Under the pieces are notes generated by a model. That model ran no database searches. It was not told the origin of the DNA and saw only the letters and a program-made list of their open reading frames with translations. This document shows positions 44,704 through 53,608 of a DNA stretch of 64,000 bases, piece by piece. This DNA is from Actinomycetota bacterium (lineage in GTDB: Bacteria > Actinomycetota > Acidimicrobiia > Acidimicrobiales > Poriferisodalaceae), in contig JABABU010000036.1 in NCBI GenBank assembly GCA_014238065.1, positions 1-64,000 of the forward strand, in the 5' to 3' direction. Each line of letters begins with the position of its first letter. Position 1 is the stretch's first letter. The position numbers were made by a program, and so were the translations under genes.

Positions 44704-45852
44704 ATGCCTCGCAGACCAAATCGATCTCTTCTCCCGGCGCTGGTTCCTGCGTTCGCGGCGCTGCTGATCCTGGACGCATGCCGTGCATCGCACACTGCCG
44801 AATCGCCTGCGACGACAGGCCTTGTAGCCGGCGAGTCGACATCGAGGGGAACAGACATCGACGTCAACCCGACGGTCGATCTGCCGGCCCTCGAGGGCCG
44901 TGCCAGCAACCCCTTGATCACCGAGACCGATGAGCCACCGTCATCGCCCAGTTCCACCGTCCTGACTTCAGCGGACGTTGACGGGTCGGCGGCATCGCCT
45001 TCGAAGCAGCCCACAGCGACCGTCGCGCAGCCAGCACCACCGGCCGCCTTCCCGACATCGATGGTGGCTATCAGGGGCGGAGAGGTACTGCTGCTCATCG
45101 ACACCTCAAATGGCGCTTCTTCGACATTGATCGAGTTCGACCTCTTCGTTGACCCCGAGAATCAGACCGGACAGCAGTTTCTCTTCAGCGTCGACGTCGA
45201 TCCCTACAACTCGCTGCTGGCCTACGACACCTGCTGCGATGTGGATGCAAACCAGACTCACTGGTACGACTTGGCAGGACGCGCCGCTGTGTCCTCGACC
45301 CAGGGAGTCGTTCCTTCAGTCGGCGATCGAGGCAGACTGCTCGCGACGAGCGACACGACGACCATTGCCATAGAAGACACCACCTCAGGCGAACGTAACG
45401 TCATGGCTCGTGCTGCCACGGAATGGTTCGTCGGTCGAACCGCGTGGAATAGTGCGGGATCTGTTCTCGCGGCTGAGGTTCAAGCCGCAGAGTTCGCCGG
45501 GCCTTCGATCGCGCTCATCGGGGCCCAGTCGCAGAGTCTCGACGATGCAACTTTGCTGGCACCGCCAAATGACAAGGCATGGACACTGCCATCGTTTCGT
45601 CACGACGATGCCCTCGTCGTCGTCGAGTCATCGCTCGACGGGTCTGCTCACACCAGACTCATCGTCATCGACTGGCTCGGCAACATGATCGACACCGTGC
45701 AACTCACCGGAATCAGGTCAGTCCTCGATGTCGACCACGACGCATCCGGGCAGTGGCTGCTCGTGGTAGATGGCGAGGGCGATGCGTTCTGGTTCGGTCC
45801 TGGCGGGGCAGGACGGCTACCAGGGTCGCGATACAACGCCGCCTCCTGGTGA
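44704..45852 (+). CDS. Propeller-like lipoprotein (paralogue of 4112-5104)
   Basis: 382 residues. The signal peptide ends in LLILDAC (Cys26); the lipobox has Leu at -3 and Asp at -2, which is atypical. A low-complexity linker to about residue 115 precedes repeated blade-like segments (FDLFVDPENQTGQQFLFSVD, LLAYDTCCDVDANQTHWYD, LIVIDWLGNMIDTVQL) and a last blade like that of the lipoprotein at 4112-5104. It is probably surface-exposed. No function was recognised. Confidence 0.65.
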   Translation: MPRRPNRSLLPALVPAFAALLILDACRASHTAESPATTGLVAGESTSRGTDIDVNPTVDLPALEGRASNPLITETDEPPSSPSSTVLTSADVDGSAASPSKQPTATVAQPAPPAAFPTSMVAIRGGEVLLLIDTSNGASSTLIEFDLFVDPENQTGQQFLFSVDVDPYNSLLAYDTCCDVDANQTHWYDLAGRAAVSSTQGVVPSVGDRGRLLATSDTTTIAIEDTTSGERNVMARAATEWFVGRTAWNSAGSVLAAEVQAAEFAGPSIALIGAQSQSLDDATLLAPPNDKAWTLPSFRHDDALVVVESSLDGSAHTRLIVIDWLGNMIDTVQLTGIRSVLDVDHDASGQWLLVVDGEGDAFWFGPGGAGRLPGSRYNAASW

Positions 45853-45938
45853 CGCTGCCCCGGCCCATCAGGTGAATTCTTCGATATGTTTCAATGTGTT
45901 TCATTCACTTCCCCATCGTGCGGAGGAAGCGAAACACC

Positions 45939-47246
45939 ATGGCAGGACGAACCAAGAGAGGCGGTGGCATCGTTTCGGGCGAGACCCGCGTGATGGCTGT
46001 TGTCGCCAGGTCGTGCACGCGACTCGATGACGAGTTGATGGTAGAGAGCGGCCTCGTTGCAGACGCCCTCGATCGTTTCCACCTCGCCAGCAACGGAACG
46101 AGAATCTCCTCGACGGCCGATGACTTGGGGCTGCTCGCCAGACGTTGGCAGGTCGCGACCGCCTCACTCGGTCAATCAGCGTCAGCGCTGGACGACGCTG
46201 ACCATTCGTTTCGCGGTCGTTCCACCGCCGGTTGCGACCACGGTGTTCTGGCCCGAAAGCTTCCTGAACAGCTTCGTCTCGAGAACCGCGCCCTCGCCCT
46301 GGTACTTGCCAATTTTGGACTGTTCGACATCGCAGACCAAGGCGACCGAGATCGCGTCGATGATCGCATCGGACGGGCAGATCTCGAGACCATCGTCAGC
46401 CGAGGCGACGAGACGGGATGGGCTGCACAGTGGATCCTCGACCAGCCCGATCTCTTCGAGTTCCTCGACACTGGGGTCGGCAACATCGACTACCTCGACA
46501 AGGTCGAGGAGCAGCGCTTCCACGCCAGCGGTGGTGACGGCAGGATCTCGGCCGACGACATCGTCTCCTACATCCAGAAGCGACAGATCAACCGAATAGT
46601 CGGCGAGGTCGCCGACGTCATCGACACCGCCGCGAAGGGCGGCTCGGCTGACGGCGTGTTGTCGCGCGCCGACTACGAAGCATTCCTCCGCAGCGGCCGC
46701 GCAACCGACGAACAGGTTGTCGCTGTCACCATGGCCCTCCATCACGGTGCCGTCGATGGCGAACAGGGGCTCGCGTCGGACATTGCCGACCTCGCAGAAA
46801 CGGTCGGCGATGTGGCCGGTCTGGCGGCTCTCGGCCTCACCTTGACGTCGTTGACGCTCGGCGCAACCGGCATCGGGGCTCCGCTCGCAGCGCTGACGAC
46901 AGGCGGGGCCTCACTGATGGGCGGCATCGCGGCCGGAGCTGCTGCGGTCGAACTGGCGGCAGGAGCTGTGGGCGGCGAAGACGAGCACATCGTCGCCGGC
47001 GGGATCGGCATCGTCACCGAAGGACTTGGCTACGGATCGGCGGCCATCATCAATGGTGCCTCGTCTCCGGTAACGGGGATGCTCGCCGGTTCGGCCGACG
47101 ACATCTGGCGAGCAATGCTCGAGGGAACGTCGACTACAGCTGCCATTTCCGACATCGTCGGGATCGGCGTAACGCTTGCAGGCGACGCGACCATCCACGC
47201 CATCAACTCCGAGAGAGCCGCCCGCGATTCGGTCACTTGCGACTGA
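45939..47246 (+). CDS. Putative secreted effector-like protein with EF-hand-like and hydrophobic segments
   Basis: The ATG at 45939 (MAGRTKRGGGIV) has GGAGGAA about 10 nt upstream. 435 residues with no signal peptide. The N-terminal about 85 residues are helical and hydrophilic (DDELMVESGLVADALDRFHL), reminiscent of WXG100/LXG-type T7SS heads (ARRWQVATASLGQSASALDD). The centre holds acidic loop motifs (FDIADQGDRDRVDDRIGRAD and HASGGDGRISADDIVSYI) that resemble EF-hand Ca sites and recall NolX/HrpF-type effectors. Residues about 290-350 are Gly/Ala-rich and hydrophobic (GLTLTSLTLGATGIGAPLAA), which could insert into membranes. Function is inferred only from this architecture. Confidence 0.5.
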   Translation: MAGRTKRGGGIVSGETRVMAVVARSCTRLDDELMVESGLVADALDRFHLASNGTRISSTADDLGLLARRWQVATASLGQSASALDDADHSFRGRSTAGCDHGVLARKLPEQLRLENRALALVLANFGLFDIADQGDRDRVDDRIGRADLETIVSRGDETGWAAQWILDQPDLFEFLDTGVGNIDYLDKVEEQRFHASGGDGRISADDIVSYIQKRQINRIVGEVADVIDTAAKGGSADGVLSRADYEAFLRSGRATDEQVVAVTMALHHGAVDGEQGLASDIADLAETVGDVAGLAALGLTLTSLTLGATGIGAPLAALTTGGASLMGGIAAGAAAVELAAGAVGGEDEHIVAGGIGIVTEGLGYGSAAIINGASSPVTGMLAGSADDIWRAMLEGTSTTAAISDIVGIGVTLAGDATIHAINSERAARDSVTCD

Positions 47247-47269
47247 GGCTTTGCACTGCCCGACTTGGG

Positions 47270-48739
47270 TCAGCCGTCCCACAGCAACGTGTCGTGGAAC
47301 TGGCTCCAGGCAAACCAGAAAGCCTGGTGCACGGAAAGCTCGGTGCCGTCGAGCAGGTGCGCTCGGAGCCCCGCACCCCTTGTGACCACCACGCCCTCGA
47401 ACTCGACAGCATCACCGTCATCGATGGCCGAAATGGTCGCTTCAACATCGAACGCGATGGCGGTGCCGTCACCGAGCACCACACCGAGCACTGCCGCTTG
47501 GGTCTCGAGGCGCGAGTCGACGGTCCCGATCGGGAAGATCGGTCCCTCGTCGTCGCGGCCCCCCAGCGGATCGGACGGATATGGCGATCCCAGGACTCCG
47601 GTAGACGTCACGATGGTTGTTTCGGGATACTCGCGCTTCCAGTCGCCCCACCTGGCCGTCTCGACGGTGATCTCGGGGAGATGGACGCCGGCCTCGCGCA
47701 ACGGACCGGAGACCGCTTTACCCGTGAATGTGTCGAACGCTGACCGAGTCTGAAGTTCGAACATCACCTTGTTCGAGCGGCTCAACAGGCCCGATGTTCT
47801 GATCTCATACCGACCGGCGTCGACGCCGATGTCGAGGCCTTCGATGTCGTCGAGTTCGTCTGTGAAATAGGCCTGCGCCGATCCGCAGAGCGTGCAGTAG
47901 GGAATCGCTACTCGGCGGCCGCCGAGCGAGTCGTTGACCATCTCGTGCACTTCCATCTGGTTCTTCGGGTACGCGCGCGCTTCGCCGTTCACCACAACGC
48001 CGAACACGATCTGGTCATCGTCGTACCAATCTCCACCTGCCGCGTCGGTAGTCGGTGGCTCGGTCATTGCAGCGATGCAGCCTCGTGGGCACGGGATGTA
48101 GCTGACGTGCAACGGTCGGTCGTCGATCAGCACCCCACCCCAGCTGAGGTGGCGGTAGTCGAAGCCGGCATCTGGGTCAGAGAAGAACGGCTCCCATGCC
48201 GGTTCGATGATCTCGAACGGGATTCGCTTCCACCTGACGTATTCAGGGGGCGCGGGGGTGTCCCATGCGATCAGATGGTTCGTGACAGCTCCCCACGCGA
48301 AGTCGTCCTCGATCGTCGCTCCGGTGAGTTCTTGGAACGACTCGACTAGCACGGCGCCGGACTCGCCGCCTTGGAGGAACCGCAACAGATCCGAGATCAG
48401 CCACGCCACGCGCGGATCGCCACTGGACCCGATGCGACGCATCGCTTCGAAGTCGAAACCGGCCGTGAGATCGCTGAACACGAGATCGAGGTCGGCCACG
48501 AGCGGTGGATCGAGCGGCCCTTCTGGAACCACAGGCGCAGGACCGTACTCATCGCTGCCGAGTTCGACATCGGCGGTCGAAGCTGATCGCTCGACCGAAC
48601 TCGAAGTCGCAGCCGTGGTGTCGACATCACCTCCCTCATCTCCAGCCGCGGAACCGGAAGGTGAACTGCAGGCACTTGACATGAGGGCCATTGCCATGGC
48701 GGCGAGAAGCAGACCGATGCCAGTGAGCGGGCGATACAT
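47270..48739 (-). CDS. DUF3179-family lipoprotein
   Basis: The ATG at 48739 (MYRPLTGIGLLLAAMAMAL) begins a lipoprotein signal with lipobox SSAC. 489 residues. GEARAYPKNQMEVHEMVNDSLGG, AIPYCTLCGSAQAYF and the Trp-Asp-rich tail DGTELSVHQAFWFAWSQFH are typical of DUF3179. A CxxC (CTLC) near the centre could bind metal or form a disulfide. The family is extracytoplasmic and of unknown function. Confidence 0.85.
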   Translation of the reverse strand: MYRPLTGIGLLLAAMAMALMSSACSSPSGSAAGDEGGDVDTTAATSSSVERSASTADVELGSDEYGPAPVVPEGPLDPPLVADLDLVFSDLTAGFDFEAMRRIGSSGDPRVAWLISDLLRFLQGGESGAVLVESFQELTGATIEDDFAWGAVTNHLIAWDTPAPPEYVRWKRIPFEIIEPAWEPFFSDPDAGFDYRHLSWGGVLIDDRPLHVSYIPCPRGCIAAMTEPPTTDAAGGDWYDDDQIVFGVVVNGEARAYPKNQMEVHEMVNDSLGGRRVAIPYCTLCGSAQAYFTDELDDIEGLDIGVDAGRYEIRTSGLLSRSNKVMFELQTRSAFDTFTGKAVSGPLREAGVHLPEITVETARWGDWKREYPETTIVTSTGVLGSPYPSDPLGGRDDEGPIFPIGTVDSRLETQAAVLGVVLGDGTAIAFDVEATISAIDDGDAVEFEGVVVTRGAGLRAHLLDGTELSVHQAFWFAWSQFHDTLLWDG

Positions 48740-48958
48740 GCACCCATGGTGGCGCGATCTCGACCCCAATTCGATGGTAAGACTCCTCAGGGGCAGACTT
48801 CGGCAGTCCAACTCGACATGGCCGGAGCCTTGAACCGAATCCCAGGCGAACTGTCACCAATCGACGCAGGACCGCCCACCCGAGAACACTCGTAGCGTTT
48901 CCGCCGGCCCGGCGACTTCGCCCTCGAGGACGATCAACCCGCGGGAACCCTCGCGCCG

Positions 48959-49333
48959 CTACAACAAACTGTCGAGCGTCCCCGTTTCGAGGGCACGCAG
49001 AGCCGTTTCCGCCTCGGCCTCACTGATGAGACCCTCGATGATCGCTGCCTCGAGATCACCGTCACTGACGATGATCACCGCCGCCGCCAAGATTCCCTCA
49101 GGTGTCACTTCGGCTCGAAGAACATCATCAACCGGTTCTACCTGGATGTCTTCGACTGCCGACGCGACCGCTGTTGGGAGCGTCACCGCCGTGGTGACTG
49201 CTGTGACGCTTACTGCCTCTGTCGAAGCGACGCTGGGACTGGCCGACGTCGCTGACGTGCATCCTGAGACCAGGCCGAGCGTGGCTACCGCCATGAGCAG
49301 AGCGTGGCGAGACATCTGGGGTCGAGGTTTCAT
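48959..49333 (-). CDS. Small lipoprotein of unknown function
   Basis: The ATG at 49333 (MKPRPQMSRHALL) starts a 124-residue protein. The lipobox LVSGC is followed by a Ser/Thr/Val linker and an acidic amphipathic C-terminal region (DGDLEAAIIEGLISEAEAETALRALE). No homology was recognised. It lies downstream of the acidic secreted protein and may share its transcript. Confidence 0.55.
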   Translation of the reverse strand: MKPRPQMSRHALLMAVATLGLVSGCTSATSASPSVASTEAVSVTAVTTAVTLPTAVASAVEDIQVEPVDDVLRAEVTPEGILAAAVIIVSDGDLEAAIIEGLISEAEAETALRALETGTLDSLL

Positions 49334-49416
49334 TGGTTCCCGTTCGTTACGCGCTGAACAGCGCTGCTGCACCATCGGACAGAGCCCGGCTGATGTGAGC
49401 CAGGCCTTGAAACGAT

Positions 49417-50148
49417 TCAGTCGCTGCCCTCTGTGAAGTCGGCTTCTGTTCCCTCTTCCTCGCCGTGGTCATGTTCTTCAGACCCTGCGTCGCCTTCACT
49501 CTCGTCTTCGGAGTTCTCATCGCGTGGGCCGAGACCTTCTCGAGGGCCATCTTTCTCACGCTCGTTGCGCTCCTTGGCTTCTTCGTCTCGACCGCGGTTC
49601 TCACCGCCACCCGAGCGCTTCTCACGCTTCAGAGCGCTGTCGATGACCTTGTCGACTTCGTCGCTTTCGGACACGTCATCGTCGCCACGATCCGGTCTCA
49701 GGCTCTTCATCAGATCCTTGGCCGCTGCCTTGTCATAGCCGGCCTCTGAGAGAGCTGCGCGAACCGACTGGCCCTCGCCGACATCGACGCCGGCTTCCGC
49801 CAGTCGATCGACGAGCGTCTCACGGTGGTCCTTGCGTTCTTCACGCTTGTGGTCGATTCGTTCTGCAATGCGGGCGTCGAGTTCACCGCTGTCGCGGAGT
49901 TCGACGATGCGTTCGAACGCTTCCTCGGAGACGACGCCAGCTTCGATCATCTCGTCGATGCGCTCGTTGACCCTCTCGATCAGATCTTCAGGCAACGAGT
50001 CGGTGTCGACACCTGCAGCTTCCAGCGAGGCTCTCACGCCATCGGCCTCGTCTTGTGAAGCCATAGCGATCGGCGCGAAGCCGAGGCTCACCATCGCACC
50101 GACCACAAAGACCACCAGCGAGCGTGCACACGCGATTCGAATCGTCAT
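49417..50148 (-). CDS. Secreted acidic helical protein next to two-component system
   Basis: The ATG at 50148 (MTIRIACARSLVVF) has GAAGGAG upstream. 243 residues. A signal peptide ends near MASQDEADG. The mature protein is helical and repeat-like (IDEMIEAGVVSEEAFERIV, LDARIAERIDHKREER), then a long highly charged acidic tail (about 180-243, rich in Glu, Asp, Gly, Arg). It could chelate metal or be disordered. The histidine kinase gene ends 119 nt upstream, so it may be controlled by or feed that system. Function unknown. Confidence 0.6.
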   Translation of the reverse strand: MTIRIACARSLVVFVVGAMVSLGFAPIAMASQDEADGVRASLEAAGVDTDSLPEDLIERVNERIDEMIEAGVVSEEAFERIVELRDSGELDARIAERIDHKREERKDHRETLVDRLAEAGVDVGEGQSVRAALSEAGYDKAAAKDLMKSLRPDRGDDDVSESDEVDKVIDSALKREKRSGGGENRGRDEEAKERNEREKDGPREGLGPRDENSEDESEGDAGSEEHDHGEEEGTEADFTEGSD

Positions 50149-50267
50149 AGGTTCTCCTTCAGGAAGCGTCTGGCGTCTTCTTCGACACCGGCGACCATTG
50201 GCTTGAGACAGATCGCAGGGAAAGCGGGTCGATCGGCTGGATCGTGCGCGCCCCTCGACCATCCTCG

Positions 50268-51611
50268 TCAAGAAGGAACGGTGACAGCGACCCTTGCCCC
50301 ACCGAGGTACGACTTCGAGATCTCGAGTCGTCCCCGGTGTAGATCGACCTGCTGACGAACCATCGACAACCCGAGCCCGGTTCCGGCCAAAGGACTGTCG
50401 CCCCGTTCGTACCTACGTTGCAAACGCTCTGCATCGGCCTTCGCGATGCCGAGGCCAGAGTCGAGCACCTCGACCACGACCCCATCGCGCGAGCGGGCGA
50501 CACGCACCTCGACCCGACCCCTTCCGTCGAGGGCTCTGCCATGGGTCACAGCATTGACCAGCAGGTTGTCGATCATTATCCGCAGACCATCTGGCCAGCC
50601 GTTCACGATGTGCTCGCCGGTCGCAACGAGTTCGATCGTCACCGTCGGGTCATCCGGAAGGGCAGCGATGGCGGTGTCGACCACCTCGGCCAGGTCGACA
50701 TTCTCCCAGTCGCTCTCGATCGGGAGATCGCCCCGAGCAAGATCACGCAGCGCTCCGAGTACCTGCGTCACTGCCATCTGGCGCTCGGTGATCTCCTCGA
50801 GGATCTCCTGGCGTTCTTTTTCGGAGAGCTCCGGATGCCGCAACAGGATCTCGACGTTGTTGGCCACCGCGGTGAGCGGCGTCCGCAATTCGTGTGTCGC
50901 ATCAGAAGCGAATGCGCGTGCTGCCTCGAGCGACTGTCGTGTTCTTGCTGTCTCCTGATCGAGGCGGTCAAGCATGCGATTCATCACATCGACGAGTTCG
51001 CCGACCTCGCGCGATGATGGTCCGATGTCGATCCGGCGACGTAAGTCGTCGGCCCCACGAACCGAGCGAGTTGCGTCCCGTAACCGCTGCAACGGCCGGG
51101 TGATCGCTCTGCCGAGAACGGCACCGAGGCTCCCAGCCATCGACACGGCGATGGCACCGATCAAGATGGCACGGTTCCGCACGAAGGCAATGCGGTCTTC
51201 GATCGGCTCGAGCGAGGTGAAGACCTCGACGTTCGCAACCCCCGGGTTACCTCTGACCTCTCTCGTAAATCGCCGGACGTTCTGTCCTCCGACCGACACG
51301 GTGTCAAAGCCGATCGCTGGAGCGAACGCCACATCTGGTACACGACCCAGCCTGAACACGACCTCGTCTCGGAATACGCCCCTCGCCGGGTTGCCGCCGA
51401 GTAACTCTGCGGCTCGATCTGCGTTGCGCGAGTCGGTCGCGAGCACATTCACGATCTGAGGGGTGAAGTTGGAGCTGATCTGACGAAGACTTCGATCGGT
51501 TCGATCATGGAGGTCGTTCGACACCACACCGACCAGCGTCGCTCCTGCCACGATGACGACCAGGGCCGTGACCGCCATGCAGATGGCAACGACCTTCATG
51601 CGAAGTGTCAT
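50268..51611 (-). CDS. Two-component sensor histidine kinase
   Basis: The ATG at 51611 overlaps the response-regulator stop by ATGA. 447 residues. Transmembrane helix 1 is about 8-30, an external sensor region follows, helix 2 is about 148-168, then a HAMP region to about 222. HisKA carries the phosphate acceptor His240 (ASDATHELRTPLT). The HATPase part contains IMIDNLLVNAVTHG (N box), DSGLGIAKAD and GTGLGLSMVRQQ. It belongs to the OmpR-partner group. The signal is unknown. Confidence 0.93.
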   Translation of the reverse strand: MTLRMKVVAICMAVTALVVIVAGATLVGVVSNDLHDRTDRSLRQISSNFTPQIVNVLATDSRNADRAAELLGGNPARGVFRDEVVFRLGRVPDVAFAPAIGFDTVSVGGQNVRRFTREVRGNPGVANVEVFTSLEPIEDRIAFVRNRAILIGAIAVSMAGSLGAVLGRAITRPLQRLRDATRSVRGADDLRRRIDIGPSSREVGELVDVMNRMLDRLDQETARTRQSLEAARAFASDATHELRTPLTAVANNVEILLRHPELSEKERQEILEEITERQMAVTQVLGALRDLARGDLPIESDWENVDLAEVVDTAIAALPDDPTVTIELVATGEHIVNGWPDGLRIMIDNLLVNAVTHGRALDGRGRVEVRVARSRDGVVVEVLDSGLGIAKADAERLQRRYERGDSPLAGTGLGLSMVRQQVDLHRGRLEISKSYLGGARVAVTVPS

Positions 51612-52303
51612 GCGCGCATCACAAAGCCGATGCCTCGAACCGTGTGCACTATCCGCGGCAGACCGTCGATCTCGGTCTTGCGACGGAGATAGCCGACGAA
51701 CACATCGACCACGTTGGTCGTCGTCTCGAAGTCGTAGCCCCATACCAGCTCGAGGAGCCGATCTCTCGACAGCACTACGCCTGCGTTCTCGACGAGGGTC
51801 CTCAGCAACTCGAACTCGCGCCGCGTCACATCTATCGACTCGCCATTGCGAGTGACGTGACGAGCGTCTATGTCGACGGTCACATCGCCGAACACGAGCA
51901 CAGACTCGTCATGGCCGTCTCGCGCGTCGCTTCGGCGAAGCAACGCGTCGATTCTGGCCTCCAACTCGGCGAGAGCGAACGGCTTGACCAGGTAGTCATC
52001 GGCGCCGGCCTTGAGCCCCGCCACTCGGTCCTCGACTTCGTCACGGGCCGACAGCATGCAGATCGGAACTTCATTGCCGGCAAGACGTAGCTGACGACAG
52101 ACTTCGACACCGTTCATGCCAGGCATGGTCACGTCGAGCACGATGATGTCAGGAGACTGATCGGTCGCGATCTCGAGCCCTGAGACACCGTCGGCGGCGA
52201 GCAGCACCTCGAACCCCTCAAGGCGAAGACCGCGTTCGAGCGTGGTTCTGATGCTCTTGTCGTCGTCGACGACCAGCACTCTTGTTTCACTGCCTGTTGA
52301 CAA
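51608..52303 (-). CDS. OmpR/PhoB-family response regulator
   Basis: A TTG start at 52303 (then STGSETRVLVVDDD) is chosen because GAGAG lies about 9 nt upstream and the fold begins there; ATG 52360 or 52372 would add Arg-rich residues. 231 residues. Receiver acidic pair Asp13-Asp14 with phosphate acceptor Asp57 (IIVLDVTMPGMNG), conserved KP near FALAE, and a C-terminal winged helix (VTRREFELLRTLVENAG, LLELVWGYDFETTTNVVDVFVGYLRRK). It controls its own operon or envelope genes. Confidence 0.9.
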   Translation of the reverse strand: MSTGSETRVLVVDDDKSIRTTLERGLRLEGFEVLLAADGVSGLEIATDQSPDIIVLDVTMPGMNGVEVCRQLRLAGNEVPICMLSARDEVEDRVAGLKAGADDYLVKPFALAELEARIDALLRRSDARDGHDESVLVFGDVTVDIDARHVTRNGESIDVTRREFELLRTLVENAGVVLSRDRLLELVWGYDFETTTNVVDVFVGYLRRKTEIDGLPRIVHTVRGIGFVMRA

Positions 52304-52465
52304 ACCAACAACTCTCGTTCTTCTACATCTTCTCAAAGATCGGTCGGCCGTCGTCTGCATTGCTTCACGCATCCGAAACAGCTCTACCTCAATGCTGCCG
52401 TTCTAGGCTGGCCCGATACCGGATACCTTGCACACTCGCTGACATTCCGGACAGAGTGAGGGCAC

Positions 52466-53608
52466 ATGGCGATGCAGGCATCCGACGAAGACGAACTCCT
52501 CCGCACGCCGCTCCACGGGCTTCACGCCGACCTCGGCGCGAAGCTCGTGCCCTTTGCCGGATACGATATGCCCCTCCAATACGAGGGAGTCGTTGCGGAA
52601 CACCTCCACACGCGAACAGCAGCAGGACTGTTCGATGTCTCACACATGGGCGTGATCGAACTCAGGGGCGATACGCAACACGTTGCCGAGGCGCTGGAGA
52701 CGGTGATGCCTTCGGCGTTCACGACCCTGAGACCTGGTCGCCAGCGCTACTCGTTCCTGACCAACGAGCAAGGCGGCATCATCGATGACCTGATGGTGGC
52801 CAACACCGCCGCTGGATTCGTCGCCGTTGTCAACGCGTCGCGGAAAGCTGTTGACCTCGCCCACCTCGAGGCCGAGATCGGCGACAGGGTCGAGATCGCC
52901 CTCCGTAACGACATCGCTCTCGTCGCGGTCCAGGGCCCAGCTGCGATGGAGGTCGTAGCCGACCTCGGCGTCGGGGCGGTTCGCGCCATGAACTTCATGG
53001 ACGTCGCCGAGGTCGCAATCGCCGGCGTCACGTGCTCGATCTCGCGATCGGGTTACACCGGTGAGGACGGCTGCGAGATCACCATTCCGGCAGAGGCTGC
53101 CGAACAGATAGCGCGACTGCTTCTTGCCGACCAGCGAGTTTCGCCTGTCGGGCTCGGAGCACGTGACACGCTGCGCCTCGAAGCAGGGCTCTGCCTCTAT
53201 GGGAACGATCTGGCCGTCGACATTTCGCCGGTCGAGGCAGACCTCCGTTGGGCAATGCAGAAACGTCGACGCCAGAACGGTGGCTTCATCGGCGACACGG
53301 CCATCCTCGACCAACTCGCCAACGGCGTCGAGCGAACGCGTGTCGGCATCAGGGCCAAGGGACGAAGGCCGGTCAGAGATGGCGCCACCCTGCGAACCTC
53401 CAGCGATGAGGATGCGGGCTTTGTCAGCTCCGGGGGCTTCGGACCCTCTGTCGACGGCCCCGTAGCGATGGCATACGTCCCACCGGCATTGTCCGATGTC
53501 GGAACAGAGCTGATCGCAGACGTCAGGGGCAAAGACGTCGCCGTCGCCGTCTCGACCCTCCCCTTCTCGCCACACCGATATCACCGATATCACCGAAAGG
53601 AATCATGA
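52466..53608 (+). CDS. gcvT: Glycine cleavage system T protein (aminomethyltransferase)
   Basis: 380 residues. [22 protein letters not shown] and [13 protein letters not shown] are N-terminal signatures; [16 protein letters not shown] [19 protein letters not shown] and the C-terminal barrel ([12 protein letters not shown]) complete the folate-binding protein. It transfers the methylene group from the H-protein lipoyl arm to tetrahydrofolate. The end encodes a His-Arg-Tyr triplet repeat from a short DNA tandem repeat (ccgatatca). gcvP overlaps its stop by 4 nt; no H protein gene (gcvH) is in the window. Confidence 0.92.
   Translation: MAMQASDEDELLRTPLHGLHADLGAKLVPFAGYDMPLQYEGVVAEHLHTRTAAGLFDVSHMGVIELRGDTQHVAEALETVMPSAFTTLRPGRQRYSFLTNEQGGIIDDLMVANTAAGFVAVVNASRKAVDLAHLEAEIGDRVEIALRNDIALVAVQGPAAMEVVADLGVGAVRAMNFMDVAEVAIAGVTCSISRSGYTGEDGCEITIPAEAAEQIARLLLADQRVSPVGLGARDTLRLEAGLCLYGNDLAVDISPVEADLRWAMQKRRRQNGGFIGDTAILDQLANGVERTRVGIRAKGRRPVRDGATLRTSSDEDAGFVSSGGFGPSVDGPVAMAYVPPALSDVGTELIADVRGKDVAVAVSTLPFSPHRYHRYHRKES

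Noticed and set aside
52304..52465. Glycine riboswitch before gcvT
   Set aside because: No tandem aptamer pattern could be recognised in the leader.
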